The notes beneath the pieces were generated by a model. The model had not been told where the DNA came from and made no database searches. It was given only the letters and a program-made list of their open reading frames with translations. Position numbers and translations under genes: made by a program. Below, piece by piece: positions 36,874-63,000 of a stretch of 64,000 nt of DNA (the stretch's first letter is position 1; each line of letters begins with the position of its first letter). The DNA is from Amblyornis subalaris (Eukaryota; Chordata; Aves; Passeriformes; Ptilonorhynchidae): positions 3,804,978-3,868,977 of the forward strand of contig JACAXG010000055.1 in the NCBI GenBank assembly GCA_018881555.1, read 5' to 3'.

Positions 36874-37521
36874 GCCAGTTGAACACGAGTCAACAGTGCC
36901 CTGGCAGCCAGAAGGGCCAACCATGTCTGGTGGGGCATCAGGCACAGCATCACCAGCTGGGCAAGGGGGGGGATTGTCCTGCTCTGCTCTGCACTGGGGC
37001 TGCCTCACCTTGAGTCTTGGGGGCAGTTTTGGGCACCACAACATAAAAAAGACATTATTAGAGAGTGTCCAAAGGAGGCCAACGGGATGGTGAAGGATCT
37101 GGAGGGGAAGCTGTATGAGGAGCAACTGAGATCACTGGGTTTGCCCGGCCTGGAGAAGAGGAGACTGAGGGGAGACCTCATTGTGGTCTTCAGCATCCTT
37201 GTGAGGAGAAGCAGACAGGCAGGTGCCAATCTCTTCATTCTTGTGATCAGTGACAGGACTCAAGGAAACATCATGAAGCTGAGACCGGGTAGGTTTAGGT
37301 TGGATATCAGGAAAAGGTTTTTCAGAGGGTGGTTGAGCACTGGAACAGGCTCCCCAGGGAAGTGGTCACAGCACCAAGCCTGACAGAGTTCAAGAAGTGT
37401 TTGGACAATACTCTTGGGCACATGCTGTGACTCTTGGGGTGTCCTATGCAGGGTCGGGAGCTGGACTCGATGATCCTGATGGGTCCCTTTCAACTCAGCA
37501 TATTCTATAATTCTATAAATA
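36874..37521 (+). repeat. CR1-B, nested insertion inside CR1-A
   Basis: A separate plus-orientation CR1 copy starting at ccagttgaacacgagtcaac and ending with the CR1 3' signature (actcgatgatcctgatgggt, ttcaact) and the terminal repeat attctataattctata. The octamer tataaata occurs at both junctions (36866-36873 and 37514-37521). The open frame 37087-37383 inside it is broken reverse-transcriptase sequence. Confidence 0.93.
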
Positions 37522-37822
37522 TCTCAAAGACCAGTGCCAAGAGGATGTGCCAGACTCTCTTCAGTGGTGCCCAGCGACAGGACGAGGAGCAATGGCCATA
37601 AACTGATACACAAGAAGTTCCACCTCAACACGAGGAGGAACGTCTTTACGTCGAGGATGGAAGAGTACCGGAACAGGCTGCCCAGGGCAGTCGTGAAGTC
37701 TCGCTCACTACACACATTCCAAACCCGGCTGGACGCGTTCCCGTGTCCCGTACTCCCGGTGTCCCTGCCCCGGCGGGGGTTGGCCGAGATGACCCCCAGG
37801 GCGCCCTCCCAGCCCTGAGGCT
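37522..37822 (+). repeat. CR1-A, right part, ending against the DLD CpG island
   Basis: It continues CR1-A exactly where it broke off (tctcaaagaccagtgccaag, ctcttcagtggtgcccagcg, aagttccacctcaacacgag, aacaggctgcccagggcagt). It fades into the GC-rich promoter after gttggccgagatgaccccca. Confidence 0.92.
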
Positions 37823-37886
37823 CCTGTGCCCGCCTGACCCCGCCCCTCCGGCCCCGCCCCGCGCGCCGCTCCCGCCCGCNCGGCAC

Positions 37887-37905
37887 TGCGCCTGCGCTTG
37901 CGCGC
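37887..37905 (+). promoter_or_regulatory. NRF1-like site(s) in the DLD promoter
   Basis: tgcgcctgcgcttgcgcgc holds overlapping near-matches to the NRF1 consensus YGCGCAYGCGCR, about 50 bases before the start codon. NRF1 activates many nuclear genes for mitochondrial proteins. The match is imperfect. Confidence 0.5.
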
Positions 37906-37950
37906 GTCCGCGGAGTCCTTGAGCGGCCAGGGCGCGGCGGCACCGCGGAC

Positions 37951-52073
<14,123 letters not shown>

Positions 52074-52450
52074 AACGAAAGAGCAGATCTTTGTACATAT
52101 ATAATACAACTCTGAGAATGGACTGTTGGCCCTTATGAAAGGCTGAGTCTGAGGATTTTGGGACTGACTTAAGTGAATCTCTTCATTTTAAACATCAGAT
52201 ATTTAAACAAGTAGAGTTTGGAACAAGTGGAATTATCCAGTCTCTGTAAATTAAATACTTAAAATTACATGTTTATTTACACAATGAATGTTGCAGAAAA
52301 GCAGCCTGACACAACTTTCTTTTTCAAAACCAAACATTTTGCTGCTGCATGGGATTATCAGGTGTGCTGGTCAGAACTCTGGTTAACTGTCCAGCATACC
52401 TTATGTTTTCTTATTTGAAGCAGTGGTACAATAAACCAGTTGAATGCTGG
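52074..52450 (+). other. DLD: DLD 3' UTR (minimum extent)
   Basis: Candidate polyadenylation signals are ATTAAA at 52250-52255, AATAAA at 52430-52435, ATTAAA at 52605-52610 and AATAAA at 52970-52975. The first AATAAA gives a UTR of about 380 bases; use of the last would extend it to about 53000. Confidence 0.6.
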
Positions 52451-53704
52451 CACTTAAAATGCCACTGTCACTTCCGCACAAACATGTGTTTCCTTCTGAA
52501 ATGATTAACTTTAGTATTTAACCTACTTCTTACATACGAGTACCAAAACTTGTTTTGACCTAGTAGTGTTGGGATGTTGGGAGAAGAGGTGCTCGTATAG
52601 ATCAATTAAAATTATATTGACTTTTTAAAGAGAAAATTACTCTGTGTGTGATTCTCCACGTCGTGTTTTCATATTGAAAACTCACAAGGGGAAAAATCAA
52701 GTGCTGATTGAGAAATGAAAGATGGAAGACAAATTCATTGTACCTAATCTTCTTTTGGTTTTAAAGCTTCCATTGTCCAACTCTCTTAAACTTGAAATGC
52801 TAAAACTGGGTAGTGAAGCAGCGTTTGCTGTTAAGTGCTATGACATGAGGGTTATTTTGCACTTTCCACACATAAGGGCTGCAATGTCAGCTCTCCACAC
52901 AATTAAGACATACTTTCTTCTCTTCTGTTTTCTATTTTGTTCTCTCTTTCTTCTGTAGCAAGAGAGCTTAATAAATATTTGACATGGCTGGAGGGTCTTC
53001 TTTGATTTTGTTTGCTGATTGGATCCTTTTAGTGTCTACGCTGTTGAATATGTGAGGAAACTCACAAACAAATGGCATCTTTGGAAGATCCTTAACATCT
53101 ATATGGAGCATGTCCAATTCCAGTAGCTCATTGTAACTTGTTTTCCAAGATGCCATTTCTTCTTTTTTTGCTAGGCTCTTCTGCCTTGAAGAAAACCTTA
53201 ATACCTGCTGATATTGTGCATGTCCTTTTTCATTATGCCAATGGAATAAGTGCACATGCAGAAAATGGTGCAACAGCCACTTGGTTTTGTGTATAGACAA
53301 GATGGTTATCTCTTTCTACCTTTCTTTATAGCTGCTTCTTCAAGTATTGATCCATTATCCACAGTGAGTGATGGAGATGTATGCCACCATTACCATACCA
53401 GTTAATCATCAAAACACCAGTGTTAAGCCTAAATGGATATTGTGCAGAGAGCGAACAATGCTTTTTGGGTACTGTGGTGTAACTAGCTAACCACACATGG
53501 ATGGTATTTCTTCATTCACTGGTAATTTGGTCTGAGTCACCATTCTATATTTCATAGTAATAGGAACCCTTCTTTAGATTTATATAGTTCAAGCCAAGAT
53601 TTTATTAGATCTCTAACCAGTTTAAGAACAAGACTTGCTAAAGAATTCATTGATGTACCATTGCAGCTACTGAAAATAGGAAGGAACTAATGAGTCATAC
53701 TAGG

Positions 53705-53884
53705 TACATACAGTGATACAAAAGTACTGTTTATTTTCAACATCAAAAAGTTACTTGTCTTTGGTTCTTTGACTTTAAAGTCAATATAAAACCTGTTCAC
53801 CTTATCAGGTCTTAGTGTAATGTCAAAAAGAACTAGTATAATACTTGTAAACCCCATCCTGAACACAAGCATTTCTGCTCCTGT
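53705..53884 (-). other. LAMB1: LAMB1 3' UTR (probable)
   Basis: On the minus strand after the stop at 53885, AATAAA occurs at 53735-53730 (TTTATT on plus). This predicts cleavage near 53705-53715 and a UTR of about 170-180 bases. A second AATAAA lies at 53606-53601. Confidence 0.65.
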
Positions 53885-54021
53885 TTATAAGCAAGTGCTA
53901 TAAACAGCAACCTTCTGGCTGATTGTNTGTAAGAGGGAGCGAACTGTCTCTTCCAGCTCCACCAACTGCTTGGCTTTGTCTTCCAGAACTTTTTGATTGT
54001 TTTCATATGTATTTTCCAAAT
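53885..54021 (-). CDS. LAMB1: LAMB1 last exon, coding part with stop
   Basis: Acceptor ttacag, stop TAA at 53887-53885. It encodes LENTYENNQKVLEDKAKQLV and TISQKVAVYSTCL. One N at 53927 leaves a single residue unread. The penultimate Cys is the interchain disulfide cysteine. Confidence 0.97.
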
Positions 54022-57000
54022 CTGTAAGCAAAGGAAGGGGAAAACCAGTTTAATTGGTGTAAATCATAGTTAAACTACTATACAAATTTATTTTTATTGT
54101 GGAAGATAATCTGATTGGGGAAAAAAAAGCAAAGGCTGGAATGGCACTTTTTTGTTTCCTTAACACAGGGATGCAAAGGAACAAGAAAGTTGTTTTCCAA
54201 AGGTGAAAATCCAAAAGGATACTTTGAGGGATAAAATAATTGTCATTCTTTGCTCTATGGTGGCTTTTACAGAACAGTGAATTGTTTTGGTTTGTGAGGA
54301 TTAAGACTATTCAGCAAGTCACTGTAACTGTGCAGGAGTAACTAAGAGAGGAAGAATGAGTCCCTGGCCTGGCAAAACCAGAAGGAAAACTTAGTTCTGT
54401 CCCTGGTAGCAAGGGGCAGATTGCCCCTTTCTGGTTCAATCAACTTTAATTGTCAACAGGAAATGCTAATCTGTAAACTGGAACTCCTGTGTCCTGATTA
54501 ACTTTTGTTTTAACAGCTTTCTGGAGTGGGAGGAATATTGTTTGAAAATGGGGCTCTTGCATGAACAGGTTAGTCCTTGTCCTAGGCGTAGTAGTTACAT
54601 TCCTTTGCTGTGGTGGTTCTGGGAGCAGTGACAGGTGCCATACCAGAAGTTTGTGTCTCACCTGTAAGTTTCAGCTTATTTTATAGAAATGTTTGATTCA
54701 AAAGACTCTATTGTGTCCATAAGAATAAGGAAAACTGATCAAGCCTCAGTAACAAAAAAAGTACCTTTTCTTCTCCCCTTCTGCTGATGAACAGCTGGTT
54801 TAACAGCNTGAAATTGCTTCATATTCTAAGGTACCAACTTACCTGCTCAGAACAGCCTTACCTTTGAGCAGCTGGAGTTTGCTGTTTGCTTGAGCCAACA
54901 AGGCTTTAGCTTCATCTTGCAACACGCTGGCTTTCCTCCTGGCCTCGGCCGACTCCTCTGTCTTCTTGGCAATGAGCTCTTCCACGGTTCTGTACTTGCC
55001 GCTCAGCTCGCTGTTGAGGACCTGTTCCAAATAAACGCAAGATGGAGCTCATGCGAAACCAATGTAGTGGGAGGTGGCATTTCCTCCCTCTAATCCGGGT
55101 GCAAGGAGAGACTCCACTGTGAGCTCAATTAACAAAAGCAGAAATAGTGTCAGGGCGTTTTCTACTTACTATCCAAGACCAAGAGCTGGAGTGAAGGCTC
55201 ATCAGTTGCCCTTTTGCAAATCTGTGGCTGTTTTACAGCTTTAATACTGGCGCTTGGCAGAGATTTATGGGATTCAGTTACACGGTTCTGTAACTAATGG
55301 AAGCTGTGGCCCCTAGTACAGCTGGAAAGCTACACATGGCACTGGTCCTGGTTGAGTGGTTGCATCTGGGGAGGAATGTCCTTGTTACCCTTTCAGTAAC
55401 AAGAACTGAACTAGCTGCCCAGTTTGTTGGTGAAGGTGCTGGAGGTCATGAAGTTGGTTTCTCAGCTGTGCTTTTTGTTGTGGGGTTAAGATTAAGAGGT
55501 CCTATGGCCCAACTGAGTTTAACCATTAAGCAAGACAACAAACCACAGCAGCACTGGAATTCTCTTGTGTTTACTTGACAGCACCTGAAATACTACTTAG
55601 TGTTTGGATATTGTTGAATCGATGGATAATGCAGCTCTCCTGGCAGAAAATGCCTCTCTGGAGACAGGTGGGCTAACTACAGACAAGAGATGGGAGCAAT
55701 GAAACTTCCTTTGCGATTGTTTCGTTAATGAGCATTCTTTTGCTATTACAAAGGCGTTTAGCAGATAGTGGGAGCAATGCCATATGGTCACAGAAAATTT
55801 TGCATCTCTGGTATTTAGAAATTACTTCACTTTTATGTTAAGATGATTTTTCTTTTTGCTTGATTCCGTATATGCCAAATTCTGGGTTGTTTGTCTTGAC
55901 CCTATTACTGTCATAGAACCATAAATACTCTATACAAGTGAAAAAAAAATTACCAGTTCTCCTGGTAGATACTAAAGCTAAGGGACAGAAACATTTCTAT
56001 GAAAGGCTGACAGTGTGACAGATTTCCTGCAGCTATTTCAGAACCTGAAAACTTCTCAGCACGTCTCTCTCTCAGGAGCTGATACCAAAGTAAAAAGCAG
56101 CTATCTTTGGTAACTGTGTAAATGTTGGAGTATTTTTTACCCCCAGTATTTGACCAATAAATGTGATGGATCACATGTATTCACTGATGTTCCTTTAGCC
56201 AAACCTGGGGGAGTTTTATTGGCTTTTCCTTAGCACTGTTCCTGAGCTTACCTTTTTAACTTCTTCAGCATTTTGTTTTGCACTAATAATTTTGTCTTCT
56301 ATATTTCCCACATTCTCTGAATTTGTAGCAGCCTTTTGCTTAAGGTCTTCAACACTCTTCTCTAGCTCAAATAGACGTAAAGTAGCATTGTTCAGCGTTT
56401 CTGCAGATGCTGCATTTTCAGATTCAATCTAAGAGAAAGAAGGATGAGAGTTAGACTTCCAAAAGACCCTGAATATAACTAACTAGTTTGTGTCCATAGA
56501 TCTGAGTTAAAAACAGTGGTTTAGTTTTGCTAAAAATGGCCCAATGCAGTCATGGTGAAGAAGCTCACTGTTTGAAAACGGTACATATGGGGCTGCAAAA
56601 GCATTAAGGAACACAGTTAAAAAGTATTTGCATTATCCACGCAAGAGTTCACTAATCCGCTGACAGAACTTCAGACACTTGACTCCATCCTGTGATACTG
56701 GACTTGTGAAGCTTCTGAACTGGCCAAGCTTCATGAGTATAGATAGCACTATGGTCTCATGAGGGTTTTGAGATAAAGTCTGAAAATGCCGTATCTGACA
56801 AGATTACAGCACTTGGCACTTCAATCCAGCATTTGTTTATTTTAGTCTGGTGCTGCACTGGTGGATCATACTGAGTACACCAATACACAACCAGTGTGGC
56901 TGACAGGTGTGGCTTGCCAGGGGTCTTCTCAGACCTGCTGTGTTAGAGGGCTACAGTCCCATGGTGCAGGATATGGGGTGAGAAAAGACTTTTGGTGGGG

Positions 57001-60000
57001 TTTTTTTTGTTGTTGTTGTCTAGTTGGGTTTGTTCATGAGCAAATAGTCCTCTAGCATCTGTCACAATCACTCAAAAGTTGATGTGAGGGCAGGAATGGT
57101 TTAGATGCCTTTTAACTGCAGTCTTTGCAGTACCCAAGAGCCTTCCCCTAGAAAGGCTTACATTGGTTTCTAAGTATCAGACTTGGTGCTGTTTCTATAT
57201 CTTAAGAAATACTCATAAAGAACTCACTGAAGTCAGTAGGTCTTGAGTTCCTTTAATATCTTCATCGGCTTGTTTGATGGCTTTTTCAGCTGCATTTTGA
57301 GCTTTTTCAGCTTCTTCCAGTGCTGCTTTCACCATGTCTGCAGTTACTTTAACATCTGTTGCACCTTTGCTGTGGAGCAAGACTCTGTTAATGCTAAAAA
57401 TGCTCTTACTTTGGAACTGGAAAAAGAACATAAGCTGCAAAGAGCTGGTTTTGCCCCTTAGTGAAAGAATGAGAATTTTACATCAGGGAAAGTTAAACTG
57501 CATTTTCTGATAAAATGAGATGAAACAGGGCTGCATACCTTGCTTTTTTAGCTTCCTCCAGTAGCATTTCTGCTCTGGCAATGTCTCCAGCACTCTGCTG
57601 CAGAATGACCTCAACATCAGAAAGGCTTTCTACACGCTCACGAATATCTTCTGTCAGGGCTTGCAGCTGCTGGGGAGTGCTTGGCATCTCCATGTTCAAC
57701 ACTTCATTAGCCACTGCCTCAATGCTATCCAGGTCAGCACTGTCTTCTAGCAGATGGACACAAACGACAGATGTGAGTAAAAGTTTCCCTCTGTCACATC
57801 TTAGCACTCAAATTCTTGTCCAGCTGCTTTCTTAAGAAGGAAAATCATGGGAAAACTTCCTCCCCCAGATTTACAGAAAATCAAGGTGTTAAAACTACTT
57901 CCCAAGGTGAAACTTCCCTCTCAGGAGAGGCCCAGCAACTGTGTAGGCCCTGCTGGCATAGCTGTGTTGGAAGCCATTTGAAGATCTTGGTGCTCAGCTG
58001 CACCATGCTGAGGGGGATCCAAGCCCACAGGAAACNAAGCCGACAGCTGTGCATAGATGTATTTGTGCTCCCAGCATAGTCAGCCCTGAGCAAACAGGCA
58101 CGGAATGGGCTGCTGGCGAACAAGGCTCTCATTTAACCTTTACCTGCTTTCTTACAGAAACTCCCACTTTCTGACTTCCTTCCCCTTTAATACTACTTTG
58201 TCTTTCTCGCCAGAACTTATGGACATACTTGGCAAAGTACAAGCAGTACAACAGCCTCAGCTGAAACACACACAAGAACATGTCAAAGTTTGCTCTCACT
58301 TTCGTATTGTCTTGGTTTTCTCTTGGATTTTCTCATGTTTCCAGATTTAATCATACACACTGTCTGTCTGGGGGAAGTGGGGGGAAGGATGACACAACTC
58401 TTGCATTAACCCTTGGAAGATGATACAGATGTAAAGCTACTTTTCACAAACCCAGAATTAAAATATAATCAAAACATAAGGTTCTTACGCATTAGGAAGT
58501 CTCTAATCTGTTTAATAAGATTTCTCAGATCTTCATTGCTTCTGTCCACTTGTTCTTTTGTAGCATTGGTTTTGAGCAAAACTGCTTGTGCATTTTGTTT
58601 TGCTTCATCAGCTCTCTGTTTTGCCTCAGAAACCTAAAGAGAGGAAAATGGAAGGCTTGATTGCTTATCTTTTTATGCTTTAGGGCTTGTTTTAAAAGAG
58701 TCAGAAGTAATAGTAACGAGGAATGCTTTTTCTCATAAAACTCACGGAACACGTGGAAGCTGGCCCTGATCCATACCACCAGTGCTAGTTTAAACAATTC
58801 AGGCTGATCTTTAGTTATCCATGAAGCTTCACTTTACCTTCACTCTAGCAAGCTCCCTTTCTGAGGATATTTACAAGCATGCTGAAGTTACACAACTCAA
58901 AAGAAGTATTTTCTGAAGAAAACCAGCACATACTTTGTCAATTACTATCTAAACTATGTTACAATGGAAAGATCTTTTTTCTTTTTTACTATCTTAACAA
59001 TTGACTTGGCATATTACCATTCTGGAGAGTTGCTCAACTTCTGCTAATGCACTGAGGATGTCTCTGTCAAAATCCATAGCTTTCTGCCAGGCGCTGTGAG
59101 CTACGGTCACCAGCCCGTCACAGCCAGGGCCCCCACACTTCTTCTTTCCTTCGTCTGTTCGACAGTTCAATCCCCCGCACTCGGACTCGGCACAGGAGGC
59201 TCCGGGAGCAGTGCCACAGGTCTGCAGGGACAGAGTAGACAACGGAAGCAGTCACAGCCTGAGTTCCATTGCTAAGCTGCGTGGGAGCTGGAGTAGGACA
59301 CTACCAGAAAACTTCTGAGTAAACTTTTTTTTTTAACAAGCAAAACTATTTCTATCAGCAACAGTGCAGTGAGAATTATCCACCACTTGGTCAATTGTTT
59401 GGTAACAAAGAAACACAGGAGTTGGTTTAGCCAGAAGGAAAATTAGAAAATTTCCTGTTCTTGTGAGGTTGTTTTAGCTTTTTGTGCCCCCCCACTCTAT
59501 CATTTGGCAAAAAGAGTCACTAACTCGAGTTTTGCAGCCAAAAAACCTCCCTGGGAAAACCTAGGGGCTGTGCCAAGTTAGCTGCAGCTGTCTCCTGTGA
59601 ACTGTGAGTCCCTCTTACCTGTTTGGCATGTAACCCAGCAGTAGCTAGAAAGCAGAAAGATTATTTTGTGTGTGTCTGTGTCTCATGATTATACCTCCAA
59701 GCAACTCAGTATTTACTGCCTTGATAAACATCTACCGAAGATTTTCAGTCCTCAAGAACAGTCAAGGCAGGAATGTAGGGGAAGGGAAACTAAACAAAAA
59801 GACATCTCTTTCTTCCCTCCAGAGAAAAAAGGACGGCTGGGGGAGTGGGAGGGATGACTAGTTCTAAAGGACAGGGGACAATCAGTGTGTGAAGAACTCG
59901 CTCTCTACCACAGGCCTGGCCTGCCCAGGGGAGTTAATGAGCAGTGCCCTGNAGCCTGCCTTCACCCGGGGTTTTTTAGGGATTGTTCACTGAATGTGGC

Positions 60001-63000
60001 TGGCCAACTTCAAAGAGCAACTAAGGGAACACCCAGCCTATCCCAAGAAAAAGTCGCCCTTGAACGTATTTACAGATGAGCAGGCACCTTCAACAGAGAA
60101 AATGCCCTTTTGACTCCAGCTCTCTGTAAGTTCTGCTTTGTCTCGAGCACGAGGATGAGCCCGGGGTGATGCTGAGGCCCATNTGAGCAGAGGCGCTGCC
60201 TGGCAGGGCACTGTACAGGCACAGCATGTACCCTGTGCAGCTGCAGAAGGGAAGAGAGGAGCCTAGGGAAACCAAGCACGGAACTCNGGATTGGCTTAAG
60301 AGGATGGCTCTCAGCCCAGCAGATTTGCTACACTTTTCTGCATGTGGGAACTCTGTCCCTAGCAAAGGACATCGGTTTAGCACAGGGGTGATGTAAAAAC
60401 AGGTGCTCTATGGGGGCTGGGAAGAGTAGGAGGAAAACCAACGTGAAAGGCTACTGTTTGAAAGCCAGTAGTCTCAGAGCCCACCAGTTAAACAACCCAG
60501 TTCTAGCCCACAAAAACAAGGGGTTGCTCAACCAAGCAACATGCATTTTTCATGAACCAACAGTGTATCTCACACTGTCGCACTCTACAGTTCCTCCCCC
60601 CCGTCACTTCGTCACAAACCCAACTTTCCTACAGGTTTTATCCCAGCTATTCTCAGCCATGTACCTTCTCAGCCACCTCGGAGAGATCCAGGCTCTGCAG
60701 CTTGCCTGCGAGCTCATCCAGAAGGCGTGACTGCTCCTCTTGTTTAGCCTTGAACTGGGCCTCCTTCTCGTTGATTAAGTCTTCCACTTCCTGCCGCGTT
60801 TGCGCTGACAGCTCCACAGCGCTATCGGGATGAACAGTGGAGGCATTGACCCTCTCCTCTGCCTCCAGGGACATCTGGAAATACTTGGTGATACTATCCA
60901 AGGCTCCTGCAGAAATTAGATGGAACTGATGAGAACTCTGTTAAGTAACCTGAAGCAATGTATATTATAGATATTAGCAGATGACCCATCAGGGTTAGTG
61001 ATATATCACATCACATTAAATGAAATGCTGGCCTTGGCAGCTGTGTTCAGTGCCATTGCAAGGATGACAGAATTCAGGCAGTTGTAGAAAAAAAACATTT
61101 GCTTTTTTGCTTGGTGGACAGTGTGTCAAGCTGGACTTTGAAGTTAAGCCTTCCCTCTGACCCTAGTGAATGAATTCTCCTTGCCCTAAGGGCAAATGGA
61201 GATCCGGCCTTTTAGGGTTTTTAGGGGAACAGTCTGTTTTCTAAGGATTCACTTATCCCATTAATTCTTATTGCTTGCCCTGGGATGTCTGGCTTATAGA
61301 GTCACTTCTTGGAAACTGGTCAGAGCTTTCCAAAGAAACAACTGCTTGATGAAAGATGCTGATTTATGGAACTGTTGATTTTGGACAACTCCTGGGGAGG
61401 CCTTGAGCAGGTGTGAGGGACCCAGAGGGGTGGCTATACTCTGCACCTTGGGGCAGCTTTCCTTTGCAGAATGCCAAAAGTCAGGGACTCCCCTGTTCTA
61501 CATACTACTTGCTTCACTCTGCAATATCCCATGTTCACTGGAAACAATCTCAGACTTCATGCAAACCAGGAAATTTATACGAAAAATTAAAAATACTTTC
61601 TTTGAAGCCAGCTTTCCAAATTTCTAAATAATTTGGTGACATTCCTCTTTCTCCAGCAAATTTTGATTATTGGCACATTTCAGTGTGCCAAGAGGCACAC
61701 AAGGCTTGGGTGGCTCAGAAGAACTGGGCCCTTTACCATGTGCTCTTAGTCACAAAGACCCATTTTTTTCAACCTGAAGCAGCAGTTTAATAGATTGGGG
61801 AGAGCAAGGAGAATGTTCAGGCATATCTTGAAATATGTGGTGCAGTTTCTGCTGTTGCGTCTCATCTACATGTTTGGCACAACACTTTCAGATAATTCTG
61901 TTCCCCAAGAATTTGAGCCAGCTTTGCAATATGCAGAGGGAGAGAGACAGGATGAGGGGGCAAAAATTCCTGCTGCATCAGCAACTCTGCTAATGCACAG
62001 AAAGAACCTGTCCCCTGTGTTTTATTACAAGTTAGAAGATTAATCTGGGACTTAAACCCATGCACTAATTAAATCTTTGGCCACCCCACTGCTTTCTCCC
62101 CCTCCCTGTGACACTTACCCCGAACATCAGAGATCTTGATGAACTCTAGCTGCTCTGCAAGTTCTTTCACGACGTGGTCAAGGCTTTTGGCATCTGTCTC
62201 CAGTGCACTCAGGTCAGTGTCTGTGCTATTGCTCTTTGCTGCTAAGGCTGATAGGTTTTCTTCTATGTCAGCTATCTTAACTGTAACATCTGCTGTCAGC
62301 TTTCTGTAAAGCAGGCACAGGACTCAACAGGAGGAAGAGGAAAGGCTGTAAGCATTGTACTTCACTGAAGAGTGGTGGCTAGAGACGTACCCAGCTTCTC
62401 CCCTGGCAGGACCTGTCCTCCCTCAATGGAACTCCAAGTGATTTGTAACAACATACCTACCTAAAATACTGTTTTGTTTCCTTTATCACACAAAACTACT
62501 TTTTAATCTACAGCACATTTATAAACCCAAAGCACCAAATTGCTCAGAAAACAGCTGCTTTGTGTAAGATTAACTGGAGGCAGATTCCAGAGGACTGGTG
62601 TAATGCTCTTGTATCATGGCAACTGCATAGGTCAGAGTTGACTACTATGATCCATACATAATTTGCTTCCCATCCCACACAGCTACAAATGTAGTTTTGA
62701 TTATTACGAGCTCATGGGACAGATTTGAACTTCAGGAAGCGGGGAGGGGGGAGCCTTAGTTTTAACACAATGGATTCTTTTAACTCATCTGTAAAGATCC
62801 CTCTTCATCAGGGCTATGAAGGAAAACCTCCTCCTCTAAGCATTCACTCAGTGAGCCATGGAGCAGGCTTTAGCTAGTGGGATAACCCTAAAAGGAAAAG
62901 CAAGTGAATATTACATGTCAAGGCTGCTGTGGAACAGAAGTGCGAATAGGAAGCTATTCCCATCCATGGTGATCCCATCAAGCCCAGCATTTCCTCACTC

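Noticed and set aside
37087..37383. Open frame with reverse-transcriptase-like residues
   Set aside because: It is part of CR1-B, a 5'-truncated LINE copy, not a host gene.
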